This document shows positions 54,489 through 64,000 of a stretch of DNA of 64,000 nt, one piece after another. The stretch is from Bedellia somnulentella. Its lineage: Eukaryota > Arthropoda > Insecta > Lepidoptera > Bedelliidae. Made by a program: the position numbers and the translations under genes. The stretch is taken from NCBI GenBank assembly GCA_963576735.1, contig OY755187.1, positions 14,260,001 to 14,324,000 of the forward strand. The letters run 5' to 3'. How positions within the stretch are numbered: position 1 is the first letter of the stretch; every line of letters starts with the position of its first letter. Below the pieces are notes generated by a model that saw only the letters and a program-made list of their open reading frames with translations, did not search any database and was not told where the DNA came from.

Positions 54489-55296
54489 CTAGCTTTTTGC
54501 CCGCGACTACGTCCGCGTGGACTACGTTTTTTGCATCCAGTTTACATCCAAAATACCAAAACACTATCTAACTACACTAACTTCTGTTTTTTTTGTATTT
54601 ATATTCCCGTGGGCGTTGTAATAGATATAAAGAACATTGAGAATTTTTGAGTGCAAATTTGTGATATCCTATATATCTAGTAGTCATACTATTGACAAAC
54701 AATTAAATGGACAATTATTTTGATGAAAATGGATGAAACCCTTATTTTTTCCAAAAAGACTATTAATGAAGAGTTGATAGTCGATAAAGTCGGTCGATGA
54801 AAAAATTAATCGTGTAAATATGGGAAACCATATAAAAGTTATGTTTTTTTATGCTCCTGTGGGAACCCTTGCGAAATCCGGGATAAATTATATCCTATAT
54901 GTTGGCCAGGTGTATAACCTACATTCATGCCAAATTTGATCAAGATCGGTCCGGTAGAATTAACGTGATGAACGGACATACAGACAGACAGACAGACATT
55001 TTTTTCAAAAACAGCAAATTTGGCTTAAGTATCGAAAATAAAACATATTCCACCGGTTTTTATTTTTTTTCTTCAATGTACAGTTTTGACCTCGTTACAG
55101 TCTTATTATAGTATCATCATCATCATCATAAGCCCACACTCGTCCACTGCTGGACATAGGCATCTCCCATGGCGCGCCACCTCTTCCTATCCTCGGCCAG
55201 CCTCATCCAACCACTCCCGGCCACCTGCTTTAGGTCGTCGGTCCAGCGGGCTGGAGGGCGCACCACACTGCGTCTGCCATTATATTATAGTATAGA
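54489..55296 (-). mobile_element. Helitron H1, copy 3
   Basis: Same minus-strand ends as copy 1: the plus strand starts CTAGCTTTTTGCCCGCGACT at 54489 and ends AGTATAGA at 55296, between A and T. It lacks the ~800-bp middle segment of copy 1, running from GAACATTGAGAATTTTTGAG straight to CCTATATATCTAGTAGTC. A LINE fragment is inserted near its 5' end. Confidence 0.85.
55115..55283 (-). mobile_element. non-LTR retrotransposon 3' end inserted in Helitron H1
   Basis: Minus strand, 169 bp, flanked by ATTATAGTAT (55105-55114 and 55284-55293). It encodes the last ~45 residues of an ORF2: RWTDDLKQVAGSGWMRLAED, then KRWRAMGDAYVQQWTSVG and stop, the end of the endonuclease/reverse-transcriptase proteins common in Lepidoptera. 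It ends in an (ATG)n tail. Strongly 5'-truncated. Confidence 0.9.
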
Positions 55297-55449
55297 TAGA
55301 TTGAATGATCTTTTACGATAAAAAGAAGTTTTTTTAAGAAAAATAGTGCACATTCTTACTAACGAGTAATCTAGCACAATATTGGTATTGGTAATAAGAT
55401 TTTTGGCATGCCTAAAATTGCATGTCACTGTATGAGCAATGTGTGTTCA

Positions 55450-55693
55450 TGCATACATATACTCACGGCCATAAATCCCAAAAAGGGGTAGCCAGAGCTT
55501 CAGAGCAAGAAACTCCTTAGCCACATTTGTAAGTTAATAGGGGAGACGATGGTAGAAATAAAGAGTCGTTGGTGATGGGTCTCCAACCGCATCACCCAAA
55601 AACCACTTAAAAAGACCCACACCCTTAGTCGCCTCTTACGACACACGTGGGTAGAAAGGGGTAGTGACATTCTAAGCCGGCACTACACAATGC
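55450..55693 (-). mobile_element. S1 SINE, full length, with 11-bp target duplication
   Basis: ATGTGTGTTCA occurs on both sides (55439-55449, 55694-55704). The body runs from ACATATACTCACGGCCATAA to AAGCCGGCACTACAC. Subtype with ACACACGTGGGTAGAAAGGG, like 8211. Confidence 0.92.
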
Positions 55694-55704
55694 ATGTGTG
55701 TTCA

Positions 55705-58319
55705 AAACTATATTAATACTCAAATCAAATAGGGATTGTACAATTAGATAAGAATTTTAAAGTAATTTTAAGTTGTTGAGCTATAAATTGATTGTCATCT
55801 CCTCCTATATTTATATCTTTATTGTTCGTTATTTGTCAACAATCCTTCGTTGTGATGTTGCTGTGATGTCATAGTATTAATGGCCATTATGTTGTGCCGT
55901 GTATCAGAGATATTCCTAGAAAATACTAAAATAGAATATTCTATTTGTTCAAGCTCAACTTTATTTCATTTCCAGAAGCTTATTTCCAGTGAGTTCTGCT
56001 ATAACATTTGACCTCTCTACTTTTATATAAATGTGGAATTATGCCTGAAATTCTCTACGGGAGTACGATTAGGACGGCACAAAGTAATGTAGAGCGCGTG
56101 TAATGTTCCCAGATCGAGGCTTTCATTATGGCTCTAACTATTATTTTATACTCATTGTTTGATAAACTTCAAAGCTAACAATAATTGTGGAAATGACGAT
56201 ATAATTTTGTTTTCGCCTTGACACCAATAAGTGTATTCATTTATTGACGTGGTTTTATAAAGGGGTATTTCACAATATCCTTTGTCTAAGGAAAACAGCG
56301 TTATGTTAGTTTGGTTATTTTCATGTCTATTACATAAAAACCCATTGTTGTAGCTTTGCGTGTATTCGATTTTGTATTTTTTTCTCTTAGCTATAGAAAA
56401 ATCAAATTCCTAAGCAATTTATAAAGTATCACTGCTTGTAGTGAAATTTTCTCAGCTGGTTGTTTTCAAGTTAACCTAGTTCTCATTTTCAGTATCCATT
56501 AAAATATAAGATTTCTCTTAAACATTAATAAGTTGCTGAAAGTACACCTGGTATATGCATCAACAAACATCTTCTAAATTATTCCAAAGCATAAACTATT
56601 CATAATATGAAAATGCGCAGAAGAAAGGAGCATCTTGTCTTTGTAACACAAGTTTTCTATACGAAGAAGCTTTTCTTTCAGCCGGTATTGTTTGCCAACA
56701 TTGTACCAGGACATCATAAAGGGCGAGGGGCCTCGTCACGTGTCAAGCCTCCTCAGACAATAAGCTGCTGTGCTGCAGCTTTGTTAGTGTCTCGCTGCGT
56801 GTTTAGTGAGGCGAGGAAATTGTACTGAACGCTGCGATGCGAACACCGACGTGTGCAATCTCGAGATAACATTAAACGCCGGAGATTAAGACGGAATACT
56901 AATAACATATTTATATTCGTCATCATCCGGATGTCCGCCGGATTGCCTATTTGAATACGTTTTTTTTCATCCTAATTGGCGGGTATTGTATAGTTAAATA
57001 AAACAACGTTCTTCCTTTTTTTAACATAAGTTTTTTAAAATTTGACATACAAACTAGCGAAGTCAAAATTAATATTAATGTTTAAATGATGAAGCCGAAG
57101 CTACTCACCGACTAACTACGCCATGAAGGCCCTTCTATACCCACCTTATTATAGAGTGTCCATTTCAAATCTTGTTATTCAGAACTCATAGTAGTTTGGT
57201 AATTAACATCTAATGAGCTACGTGACTGCTGATTAGTGATGTTTACATTTTCTATCGATTTTCGGTCGGAACGTAATTAGTTTAGAATATTCATCGAATT
57301 TCGCATTTGACAGATTCATTAAACACTATATGTATAGCTGCGTTGCTTTTAATTACTACCTTCCTAGAAAATTCGGAACGAGGTTCAATACATGAAGTGT
57401 TTAGAAATTCATCTCTTAGATAGACAAGCTATACACATTTAATATAGACTGCATTACCTAAAGATCTAATTTGTTAAACAAATATGTTTTGTTTATGACA
57501 TAAAAAGTTGATTGGTATGGGTACTTTTTTTATGACCAATTGTCATTGCTACTGCTACTTATTAAGGTCATAACGTGATGTTATATTCCGGCAAAACATT
57601 TGGGAATAATTGTACTAATACAATGCTAAAACTATTTTAATTCGAGTGTGTATTTTCTTTGGTAACCATGTTCAAGAAGCCTACAACTCTTGGCAGAAAT
57701 ACTTATTCTTCTGTAGGTGAGAAAACAAATATCGTAGACATCAGTCGAGAAAACACGCACTGCCGATTTTTCTCTACTAATATGCTCTTACAGATGCTAA
57801 CATTCATCTATAAAAATCCTATTATTATATGATTTAAGAATATATACATCGATGCACCCCCAAGGTTCGATGAAAATCCGTACCATCTGAAGTAAAATCA
57901 GTTACCATAAGTGTTTAAGCTCAAAAGCACATTCAATGCAATAACAAAGAATACTCCGTTGTAACACGTATGACGCAACTAGCCAAAACATACTGGTTTT
58001 TTTAAAGCGACTCATCATTTATTCCCCACTGCTAAAGAACGCTAGTAGTAATAAAAGAGATTAACGACTCAGCTAAAACGCTGTCTCGGTCTGCGTCCTC
58101 CACCGACAAAATAACCGCACAAGTAAAACACTTAATGGTTTGTAAGTTCCACTTTGTGCTTCGCCATCTCTCACTTGGAACTTTTATTTGGCCAAGTTGT
58201 ACGTCGTTGCTCGTATGTTTACCCATATATTTTTCTAGAATGTAGAAGATTTCTTGTCGTTTTTGAAAGGTATATTTTGGTTAACTTATCGATCGGTACA
58301 ACAATCAATTGAATCTATA
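55705..58319. other. no gene seen; GC-richer block near 56.8 kb
   Basis: 56690-56960 is less AT-rich (AGGGCGAGGGGCCTCGTCAC; GAACACCGACGTGTGCAATC; CATCATCCGGATGTCCGCCG) and lies outside recognised repeats, so it may be conserved regulatory DNA. A 73-codon frame across its start has no domain. At 57700-57720 a weak TTATTCTTCTGTAG/GTGAG occurs. Confidence 0.3.
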
Positions 58320-59159
58320 TGTCGCAGCCAACTGGTTAAATCAGCCAGCTGACAAAGCAGCTAGCCGCTTAATCAAACGCCGGCTCCTAGTTAAAAGGCT
58401 AGCCCGCTTGTAAAATGAATTGTCGTCACTGAACGTCCAATCACCCGGCTGATTGAATGGTTAGCCCATTAGTTTGGGCTGACGTTACATTATTTTTCTG
58501 TTAAAATTTATAGAATAACTGTTTAAATAGGTTTTCAATCATAGAAATTTCAATAGATAAAATAATAAAAAAGTAGAGATTTAAAATTAATACATAAGAG
58601 TACTTTATATGTTTTATTTTAATATTCTCATGTTCATTCTTGATAAGTCGGTACCTGTTAGTACTTTTAGGTACTACGCCAAAACTTTGTGCCAATTATG
58701 TGTTGATATTGTATTAAATGAATATAATTACAGTATTGAAAGAAAGAAGAAAGAAAGAAAAACATTTATTCACAACTAAAGGTACACTTTAAACACACAA
58801 CAGTAATCTTAAAACAATAAGCTTATAAACTACAAAATTAATCATTATTAAAACTAAACAAAAAGAACAAATAAACTTATATATAACAATTTAAATTTTC
58901 CATTTAGTGCCCCTCAGCTATGAACTGGTCACTGACTCAGCATATTGCTGTCATAAAAGGTACCTAAGAATATTTTATTTTTTAAGTGTGATACGAATTT
59001 ATGTTTTATAGTCACACTAGATAACGAGACGGCGAAATAACGTTGAGCCAAGTGGTTGGACGTTGTGTTTAACTAAATGGCTGACTGAATTTTAGCCGGC
59101 GTTTAATTAAGCGGCTAGCTGCTTTGTCAGCTGGCTGATTTAACCAGTTGGCTGCGACA
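58320..59159. mobile_element. non-autonomous DNA transposon with long inverted ends
   Basis: The ends are inverted copies over about 68 bp, beginning TGTCGCAGCCAACTGGTTAA and including CAGCTGACAAAGCAGCTAGC. Weaker pairing extends further inward. TATA flanks both sides (58316-58319, 59160-59163), a possible 4-bp duplication. No transposase inside. A retroelement end (58735-58975) is inserted in the middle. Confidence 0.7.
58735..58975 (-). mobile_element. non-LTR retrotransposon or SINE 3' end with GAAA tail
   Basis: On the plus strand GAAAGAAAGAAGAAAGAAAG then ACATTTATTCACAA marks the 3' tail of a minus-strand element; TGACTCAGCATATTGCTGTC ATAAAAGGTACCTAAG is at its other end. It matches a tail type I know from lepidopteran LINEs. 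No coding frame is preserved. Confidence 0.5.
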
Positions 59160-59163
59160 TATA

Positions 59164-59471
59164 TATGGTCTATAGTTACATACATAAATAAGGTTCACAC
59201 GTACATCTAGAAAATACAACGTTCAGTCTACTTTTGTTTTATTTTTAATTAACGTTACTAATTAATTTTCATTTTATAATAGCAAAAATAGCTCAAGAAC
59301 ACTTAGTCAGTTTTACTCGTCCAACCCACACCCTAATTTTCAATAGCTTATTGCTACTTCAAATCGCCATTTCGCAGCATTCTAACATTGGCAACAGAAT
59401 ATTTTTCGAGTTCTTAATCAATAATTAAGCTAAAAGCGGAGCGAAATGGGTATTAAAGCTGTCTCATATTA
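59164..59471. other. nothing recognised
   Basis: AT-rich DNA with no feature I can support. Confidence 0.4.
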
Positions 59472-59662
59472 ATAAAATAAGGATCTAACCCTTAGTTCAG
59501 GAGTGGCATAAATACGCAATGCCTTGCTATAAATAAATACTTGTGCCGCATTAAGGTAACCCGCAGAATCCACGTATTCAATTACGTAATGTGCCCCACC
59601 GCAATCTCTTCTTGTTTGATGTGGCCCTGGTAAGTGGATGAAAGGTTCACATCCTATCAATT
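59472..59662 (-). mobile_element. probable non-LTR retrotransposon 3' end relic
   Basis: The minus strand contains GGATTCTGCGGGTTACC, ATTGCGTATTTATGCCACTC CTGAACTAAGGGTTAG and ATCCTTATTTTATT. That end resembles a 3' untranslated region common in lepidopteran LINEs. The 63-codon frame over it is probably incidental. Confidence 0.4.
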
Positions 59663-60391
59663 TAATATACTATTCCCACCAGTGACACTGTCTTTTGTTG
59701 TCAATGTAATCCTTATCTTTCTAGGAACCACTTTCTATTTAATGGAGTATGAAATGAATGTCCATCTTTCGTGAGTGAAACGATTGATTTTCTGACATTT
59801 ACTTATTTTGGAAGAAATAAAAATTCATTTGGGATATGAGTTAAGGTAAAAGGTTAAATTTTAGTTGCTATAGAGGTCTACAACAAGTTTTAAACTCAAC
59901 ATTTCTATATCGAACAATAAATTATTCTAAGCTTCCACAATGTTCTGACTGGTGTATGTAACATATTAAAACATACATCAAACGTTGGATTGCCATTGTC
60001 AGCAAAAGCTATTATGCGAAGTTGTACAAAGAAGTAGTAAAAATTTCCCAAGAAGCGAAAGTTTGGAGTCGTAGTTCCAGTTTGGAGTTGCACACGTTTG
60101 CCGCGAGCGAGCTTCCGCTAACATTTACAGTGTCGCTGTTACTCCGATGTTGCGACTTTCCGTGTTGCACATATTTAGAAGTTAAGGGACGTATGACAAC
60201 TACATTATACAAAACTATTTGGAAGGAGGAAGTCCGTATATTTCAGCACTAACTTTAAAGGATTGCTACGTGATAGGTTGATGTAGTATTAATATTATTA
60301 CAGCTATAGTTTTAGGATAGCACTAACCCATTTTTTTCCGCGGTTGACATAATAGGTGACTTAGGGTTATGGGTATGAGCTGGCAGACATT
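59663..60391. other. no gene seen
   Basis: 60030-60190 is slightly GC-richer (GTTTGCCGCGAGCGAGCTTC) with overlapping frames on both strands. Unassigned. Confidence 0.35.
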
Positions 60392-60402
60392 TATGAGTTT
60401 TA

Positions 60403-60657
60403 CATAACATAACTTAACATATACACACGGCTATAAATCCCCAGAAGGGGTAGCCAGAGCTAAGGAATTAGAAATTCCTCAGCCACTTTTGGAAATTGAG
60501 TGGGGAAAAGATGGTAAAGTAAAGGTTGTTGGTGATGGGTCTCCAGCCGCATCGCCCAAAAGTCCCTTAAAAGCCCCAATACCGTTAGTCGCCTCTTACG
60601 TACACCCATCGGTAGAAACGGGGTAGTGCTTTTCTAAGCCGACACTACACGGCAATA
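60403..60657 (-). mobile_element. S1 SINE, full length, with 11-bp target duplication (reference copy)
   Basis: Flanked by TATGAGTTTTA (60392-60402, 60658-60668). On its own strand it begins TATTGCCGTGTAGTGTCGGC, then GGTAGTGC../GTGGGTGTACGTAAGAGG, GGGCGATGCGGCTGGAGACC, CTCAGG-type GGCTGAGGAATTTC, CTCTGGCTACCCCTTCTGGG and GATTTATAGCCGTGTGTATA. It encodes no protein. The head is not clearly tRNA-, 7SL- or 5S-like; GGTTGGAGACC in most copies is 2 mismatches from a B box but has no convincing A box. The tail matches LINE-A. Confidence 0.92.
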
Positions 60658-60668
60658 TATGAGTTTTA

Positions 60669-61437
60669 ATGATGAGAATATAACAGATAAGGAGAAGAAG
60701 GAATGATAGGGGTAGAAAAATGTGTTCTAAATATGAATATTATCCTAATTGCAAGAAGTAACGTGTATAAGCAATTAACTTTACATATCATAATCTTTCT
60801 GCATCAAGTTTGCTCATTTATAATACTGTTTAAGTCTAACTAAATCCGTACGGTATAGCATGTTTGTTAGAATTCGTTCATTTATTCTGAGTTAAGCTAA
60901 AATTACTTTGGATTGGAATCTCATTAAGTATCCTAGGATTGCATGCGTCTCGTCTATTAAATTTCCAAGAAAACAAATTATTATTCGCTTCTATAGCTTC
61001 AAGAGACTGTGGACATAAGCGATGTCTTCAGTAGAATCTATTTAATATTCAAGATTGCTTTTATATTTGGGATCAGTTTATCCATAAAAAAATGCGACAG
61101 ACAAGCTTGTTCTTAAAGCATCGTGATAGGGTTGTAAATGTTTGCAAAAGAATGTGACCCAATAGTAAGTCCGCATAGCAGTTTGGTGGGTGTCGAAGAA
61201 CAAGGCGACAATCATCCCAGTGCTATCTTTGCGCAATTTGTAAGCGAAGTGGCGAGCCGCGGGACGTGCGTTCGCATACAATATGCTAATGAACGCCTCG
61301 TCAACCCTGGGATCCTGGTGCCCTAGCAGGGTTTTCCTTTAGAAATATTTCCCTTACAACCTTCTTATGAGAGCTGAACGCTCAAAACTTCACTGCCCAA
61401 AATATCTCCATGATCCTTTTCTTTATTGTATACAAAT
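60669..61437. other. no gene seen; GC-richer block at 61.13-61.33 kb
   Basis: 61130-61330 has a 62-codon plus frame and an overlapping minus frame. It contains GAAGTGGCGAGCCGCGGGAC and a POU-like ATATGCTAATGA. The frame shows no domain; enhancer DNA is as likely. Confidence 0.3.
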
Positions 61438-61722
61438 CTAAATAAAATAGCTGTGTAGTGTCGGCTAGCTGTGTAGTGTCGGCTTAGAATAGCACTACCC
61501 CATTTCTTCCGGTGGGTGTACGTAAGAGGCGACTAACGGTATTGGGGCTTTTAAGGGATTTTTGGGCGATGCGGTTGGAGACCCATCACCAAGAAACTTT
61601 ATTACACCATCTTTTCCCCACTAAACTTTCCAAAAGTGGCTTAGGAAATTTTAATTCCTTAGCTCTGGCTACCCCCTCAAGGGATTTATAGACGTGAGTA
61701 TATGTATGTATGTGAATCTAAA
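61438..61722 (+). mobile_element. S1 SINE with duplicated 5' end
   Basis: The first 18 bp, AGCTGTGTAGTGTCGGCT, occur twice in tandem before the normal body (TTAGAATAGCACTACCCC..). The body is complete to GTGAGTATATGTATGTATG. AATCTAAA lies on both sides (a possible 8-bp duplication). Confidence 0.9.
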
Positions 61723-61994
61723 GAGGATCTTAAAATTATAATGTCAAATGTTACTTTAAACAATCACTCCGCAGAATCACAAATCGAATGGGTTTCCACT
61801 TGTGAAATATGTGAGATTTTTGCTAGTAGATTAATATAAGTTCAAATGAAAAATACTATCATCAACACTGCAAGCTAAGAACTTATTTTTCTAATGGAAA
61901 CATATAACTTATAAAGGCTTTTGTTAGACTCTCTTACGTAGCACGCATTTATCAGGCGTTTTACACGAACTCTCTTATTCAAGTTTGTTCGTAT
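61723..61994. other. AT-rich, nothing recognised
   Basis: AT-rich DNA with no feature I can support. Confidence 0.4.
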
Positions 61995-62480
61995 TGTTAC
62001 GACATCTGTTCGCAAGTAGGAGATAGGATTTGCCACTACTAGATAACAGATGGCGTTACTAGTATTCTAATAAGTAAAGGAATTACTAGATGTTTCTCGA
62101 ATATCGACTTTTCGAGAATGTGGTACTAGAACTTTCTGTAATATTCGCGTATTTGAGATTTGGCATATATAAAGAGCGACGCGTGCTACGGAGTTATTCG
62201 AGTGCGAAGAACTAAAGCGAGAACAAGCGAAATACTAGAGCGAAGAAATTAAATACGACAGTGCAGTGATATACGGATTACGGAAATAAGCTTAACGGTG
62301 TGGACAGTGTTACTATAACGGAGTAAATTAGTGTTGTTAATTAGTGCGAGTATCGATAGTTAATTATCGATAGTGTTTGTTGTGTTGTGTAAAGTGCGTT
62401 ATTGGTCAATAAATATAATTACACCTTATTGCACGAAAGTGTGACTGGTATTTATCAAATTAAGAACCCGGTACGTAACA
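61995..62480 (+). mobile_element. solo LTR of an LTR retrotransposon
   Basis: A 486-bp unit with inverted ends TGTTACG (61995) and CGTAACA (62480), inside the 4-bp duplication GTAT (61991-61994, 62481-62484). It contains a TATA box TATATAAA at 62166-62173, a GA-rich leader, and AATAAA at 62408-62413, so transcription would run on the plus strand. No internal retrotransposon DNA adjoins it, so it is a solo LTR left by recombination. A 4-bp duplication and TG..CA ends fit the Ty3/gypsy group, without proof. Confidence 0.88.
62089..62140 (+). promoter_or_regulatory. heat-shock-element-like array in the LTR
   Basis: Three inverted GAA/TTC pairs: TTCTCGAA at 62094, TTCGAGAA at 62111 and GAACTTTC at 62129, spaced 17-18 bp. 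They end about 30 bp upstream of the LTR TATA box. Heat-shock factor binds alternating nGAAn units, so heat or stress control is plausible, though the three pairs are not fully contiguous. Confidence 0.45.
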
Positions 62481-62484
62481 GTAT

Positions 62485-64000
62485 TTAACTTCAGTTTAAT
62501 ATAGTGCTTCGAAGTTAGATCGGGCTGTAAGTTGCGATTGAAAGTCTCCGCTTTTAAATAAGTTCTAAGTCTTTTAGAAGTTTAGTGAGAGGCCTTAAAA
62601 GGTATTTGATATTAAGTTAAACGTTTTATTACATTTATTGTGAGCTTCTATACATTTATGATAAGGTGATGGTAGGTACTAAAAAATCATTGTAACTGGA
62701 ATATTATTCAATACACTTTTAAGGTTGTTACGATGCGAGAAAATATGTTGAGAATGCATAAAGACAAACGTATTCTAGAACTATACATATTCTTGCCCAT
62801 GTTACAGTACAACCTCACTAAGTAACGTTAGCTTTTCCCTATTTCGTAAGTATACTGTCCGGCCAAATATTAAGAAGAACCGGTTCCTCATTCATTCGTT
62901 TCGTTTGAGGTAGGTTAAACCGACAAATAGAGAAAAAAAAGCAAACTACTTAATGCAAGCCTACGAAAGTTGTGGTCGTGTTAGCAAGTTCTGCATTGAG
63001 GTAACATAACTGCATCAGAAGTAAAATGTCACAAACAATACGCGAGTTGAGTCACGAATGGTAAGTTTTGGTTGTTGAAATGAATGTAGTTACATATTAA
63101 TTTGGTTTGTTATGGATCATTTTCGTAGAAATGTTTTTTTGAAAACATACAATAAGAAACAACTTGTACAGTTGTAAAAAACGTATCTTAAGTTGATATG
63201 AGTCGCTTCTAAATATTATTTATATTAATCGTATATTTTTTCGGTGAACTTATGATTCTGATCTAGCATTCTGGTAGGGACGTCGGTCTCCACGTCTAAT
63301 ATACAAATTACTATATTTTTAAATAAAGACATGCATATGCATAAGTCGCAGTCCAGTGTCTACGCGTGACCGTCTCGCCTGACTACGCCGTAGATGAACC
63401 GTACCACTTAAGATACAAATAACTTCGTAGACCATTTTCTTAAATTTAGGATCATAATAATTTAATAAATCATTCCCTTCGTAGAAAGTGGACGACAAAG
63501 TGATGCTCATTTAAAAGTAATGGAGACAAAACTCAAAAAATAACTCACAAAGGTTTACTCAACCAGTTTACGCTAATTCAGTGTAAGCTCTTCTTAACTT
63601 CCATTAAAAGAAAAGTAATTAGGTTTTTCTGCTTAAAAACTTTGATACGTTCCGAGAAGTCGGCCGTTGAATTTTAGACGAGTTTGTGATTTTCGTAGAC
63701 GGCGGCTGCCAACTAAGACAAATTGTATTAAATGTAATTACATGGATGTCTTATATTATCGTCTTCATCGTTTGTCTCATTTAACTGAGAATACAAAAAA
63801 ATAAACTTCTATAATATTGGTCCTGATGCCGTTTTTTTCTGGCAGTAACTACCACAAGTGATCAAAGTAACGTAGATGTATATTCGTTCGTTCGTTGAGG
63901 GAGCCGTAAATGTATCACAAAATGTCAGACGTTAATCCAAAGTGTAGACCAGTGCTGGGTCACTCGATGTAAAGATACAAGTGCTTGTTGTTAATAGGTT
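62485..64000. other. no gene seen
   Basis: AT-rich DNA to the window end. The 63-codon minus frame at 63319-63510 has no support. Confidence 0.4.

Noticed and set aside
57704..57722. TTATTCTTCTGTAG/GTGAGAAA as a ratchet site
   Set aside because: Interrupted pyrimidine tract and donor GTGAGA below consensus.
1..64000. CRISPR arrays, bacterial operons, phage or plasmid functions
   Set aside because: No regularly spaced identical repeats, no ribosome-binding-site gene strings; the content is eukaryotic transposable elements.

Overview
The window looks like nuclear DNA of a moth or butterfly (Lepidoptera). It is AT-rich, has no long host exon, and is dense in repeat types familiar from lepidopteran genomes: Helitrons ending in CTAG/T with the CGCGGGC..AAGCTAG end, tRNA-headed SINEs, several non-LTR retrotransposon 3' ends, and mariners. 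The assignment is inference from recognised repeats; no host gene confirms it.

The only intact protein-coding gene is the transposase of a complete mariner (42942-44232). The first 576 bases are the end of a second copy in opposite orientation; by eye it differs at one base, which is synonymous. A different mariner family occurs twice (18032-19346, 29882-31192), and both of those copies are dead through different mutations.

The most abundant repeat is a ~245 bp SINE, here called S1, with about 20 copies or fragments. Three copies have clear 11-bp target duplications. Its 3' tail (..GTGAGTATATGTATG) matches the tail of a local non-LTR family, here LINE-A, which suggests LINE-A machinery moves S1. 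Helitron family H1 occurs three times (3777-5198, 23945-25086, 54489-55296); two copies carry the same truncated S1 fragment, so a SINE has been copied along with a Helitron. Other elements are three M1 MITEs (3-11 kb), long-arm fold-back elements (10600, 14342, 22107, 58320), an R1/I-like LINE end nested in an S1 copy (33450-34168), a solo LTR with TGTTACG..CGTAACA ends and a GTAT duplication (61995-62480), and two loci where a tRNA-like core sits between inverted arms (15707, 19691).

Outside the repeats I see two plus-strand sites where a strong polypyrimidine-CAG 3' splice site abuts GTAAGCAT (28191 and 47378). These have the form of recursive-splicing ratchet points. With no host exon in view, they suggest that much or all of the window is a very long plus-strand intron, possibly of a developmental gene. 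A few GC-richer, motif-dense blocks (near 16.3, 17.7, 34.9, 35.7-36.2, 39.55, 41.4-41.6, 56.8 and 61.2 kb) are the best places to look for conserved enhancers. The remaining stretches show nothing I can interpret.
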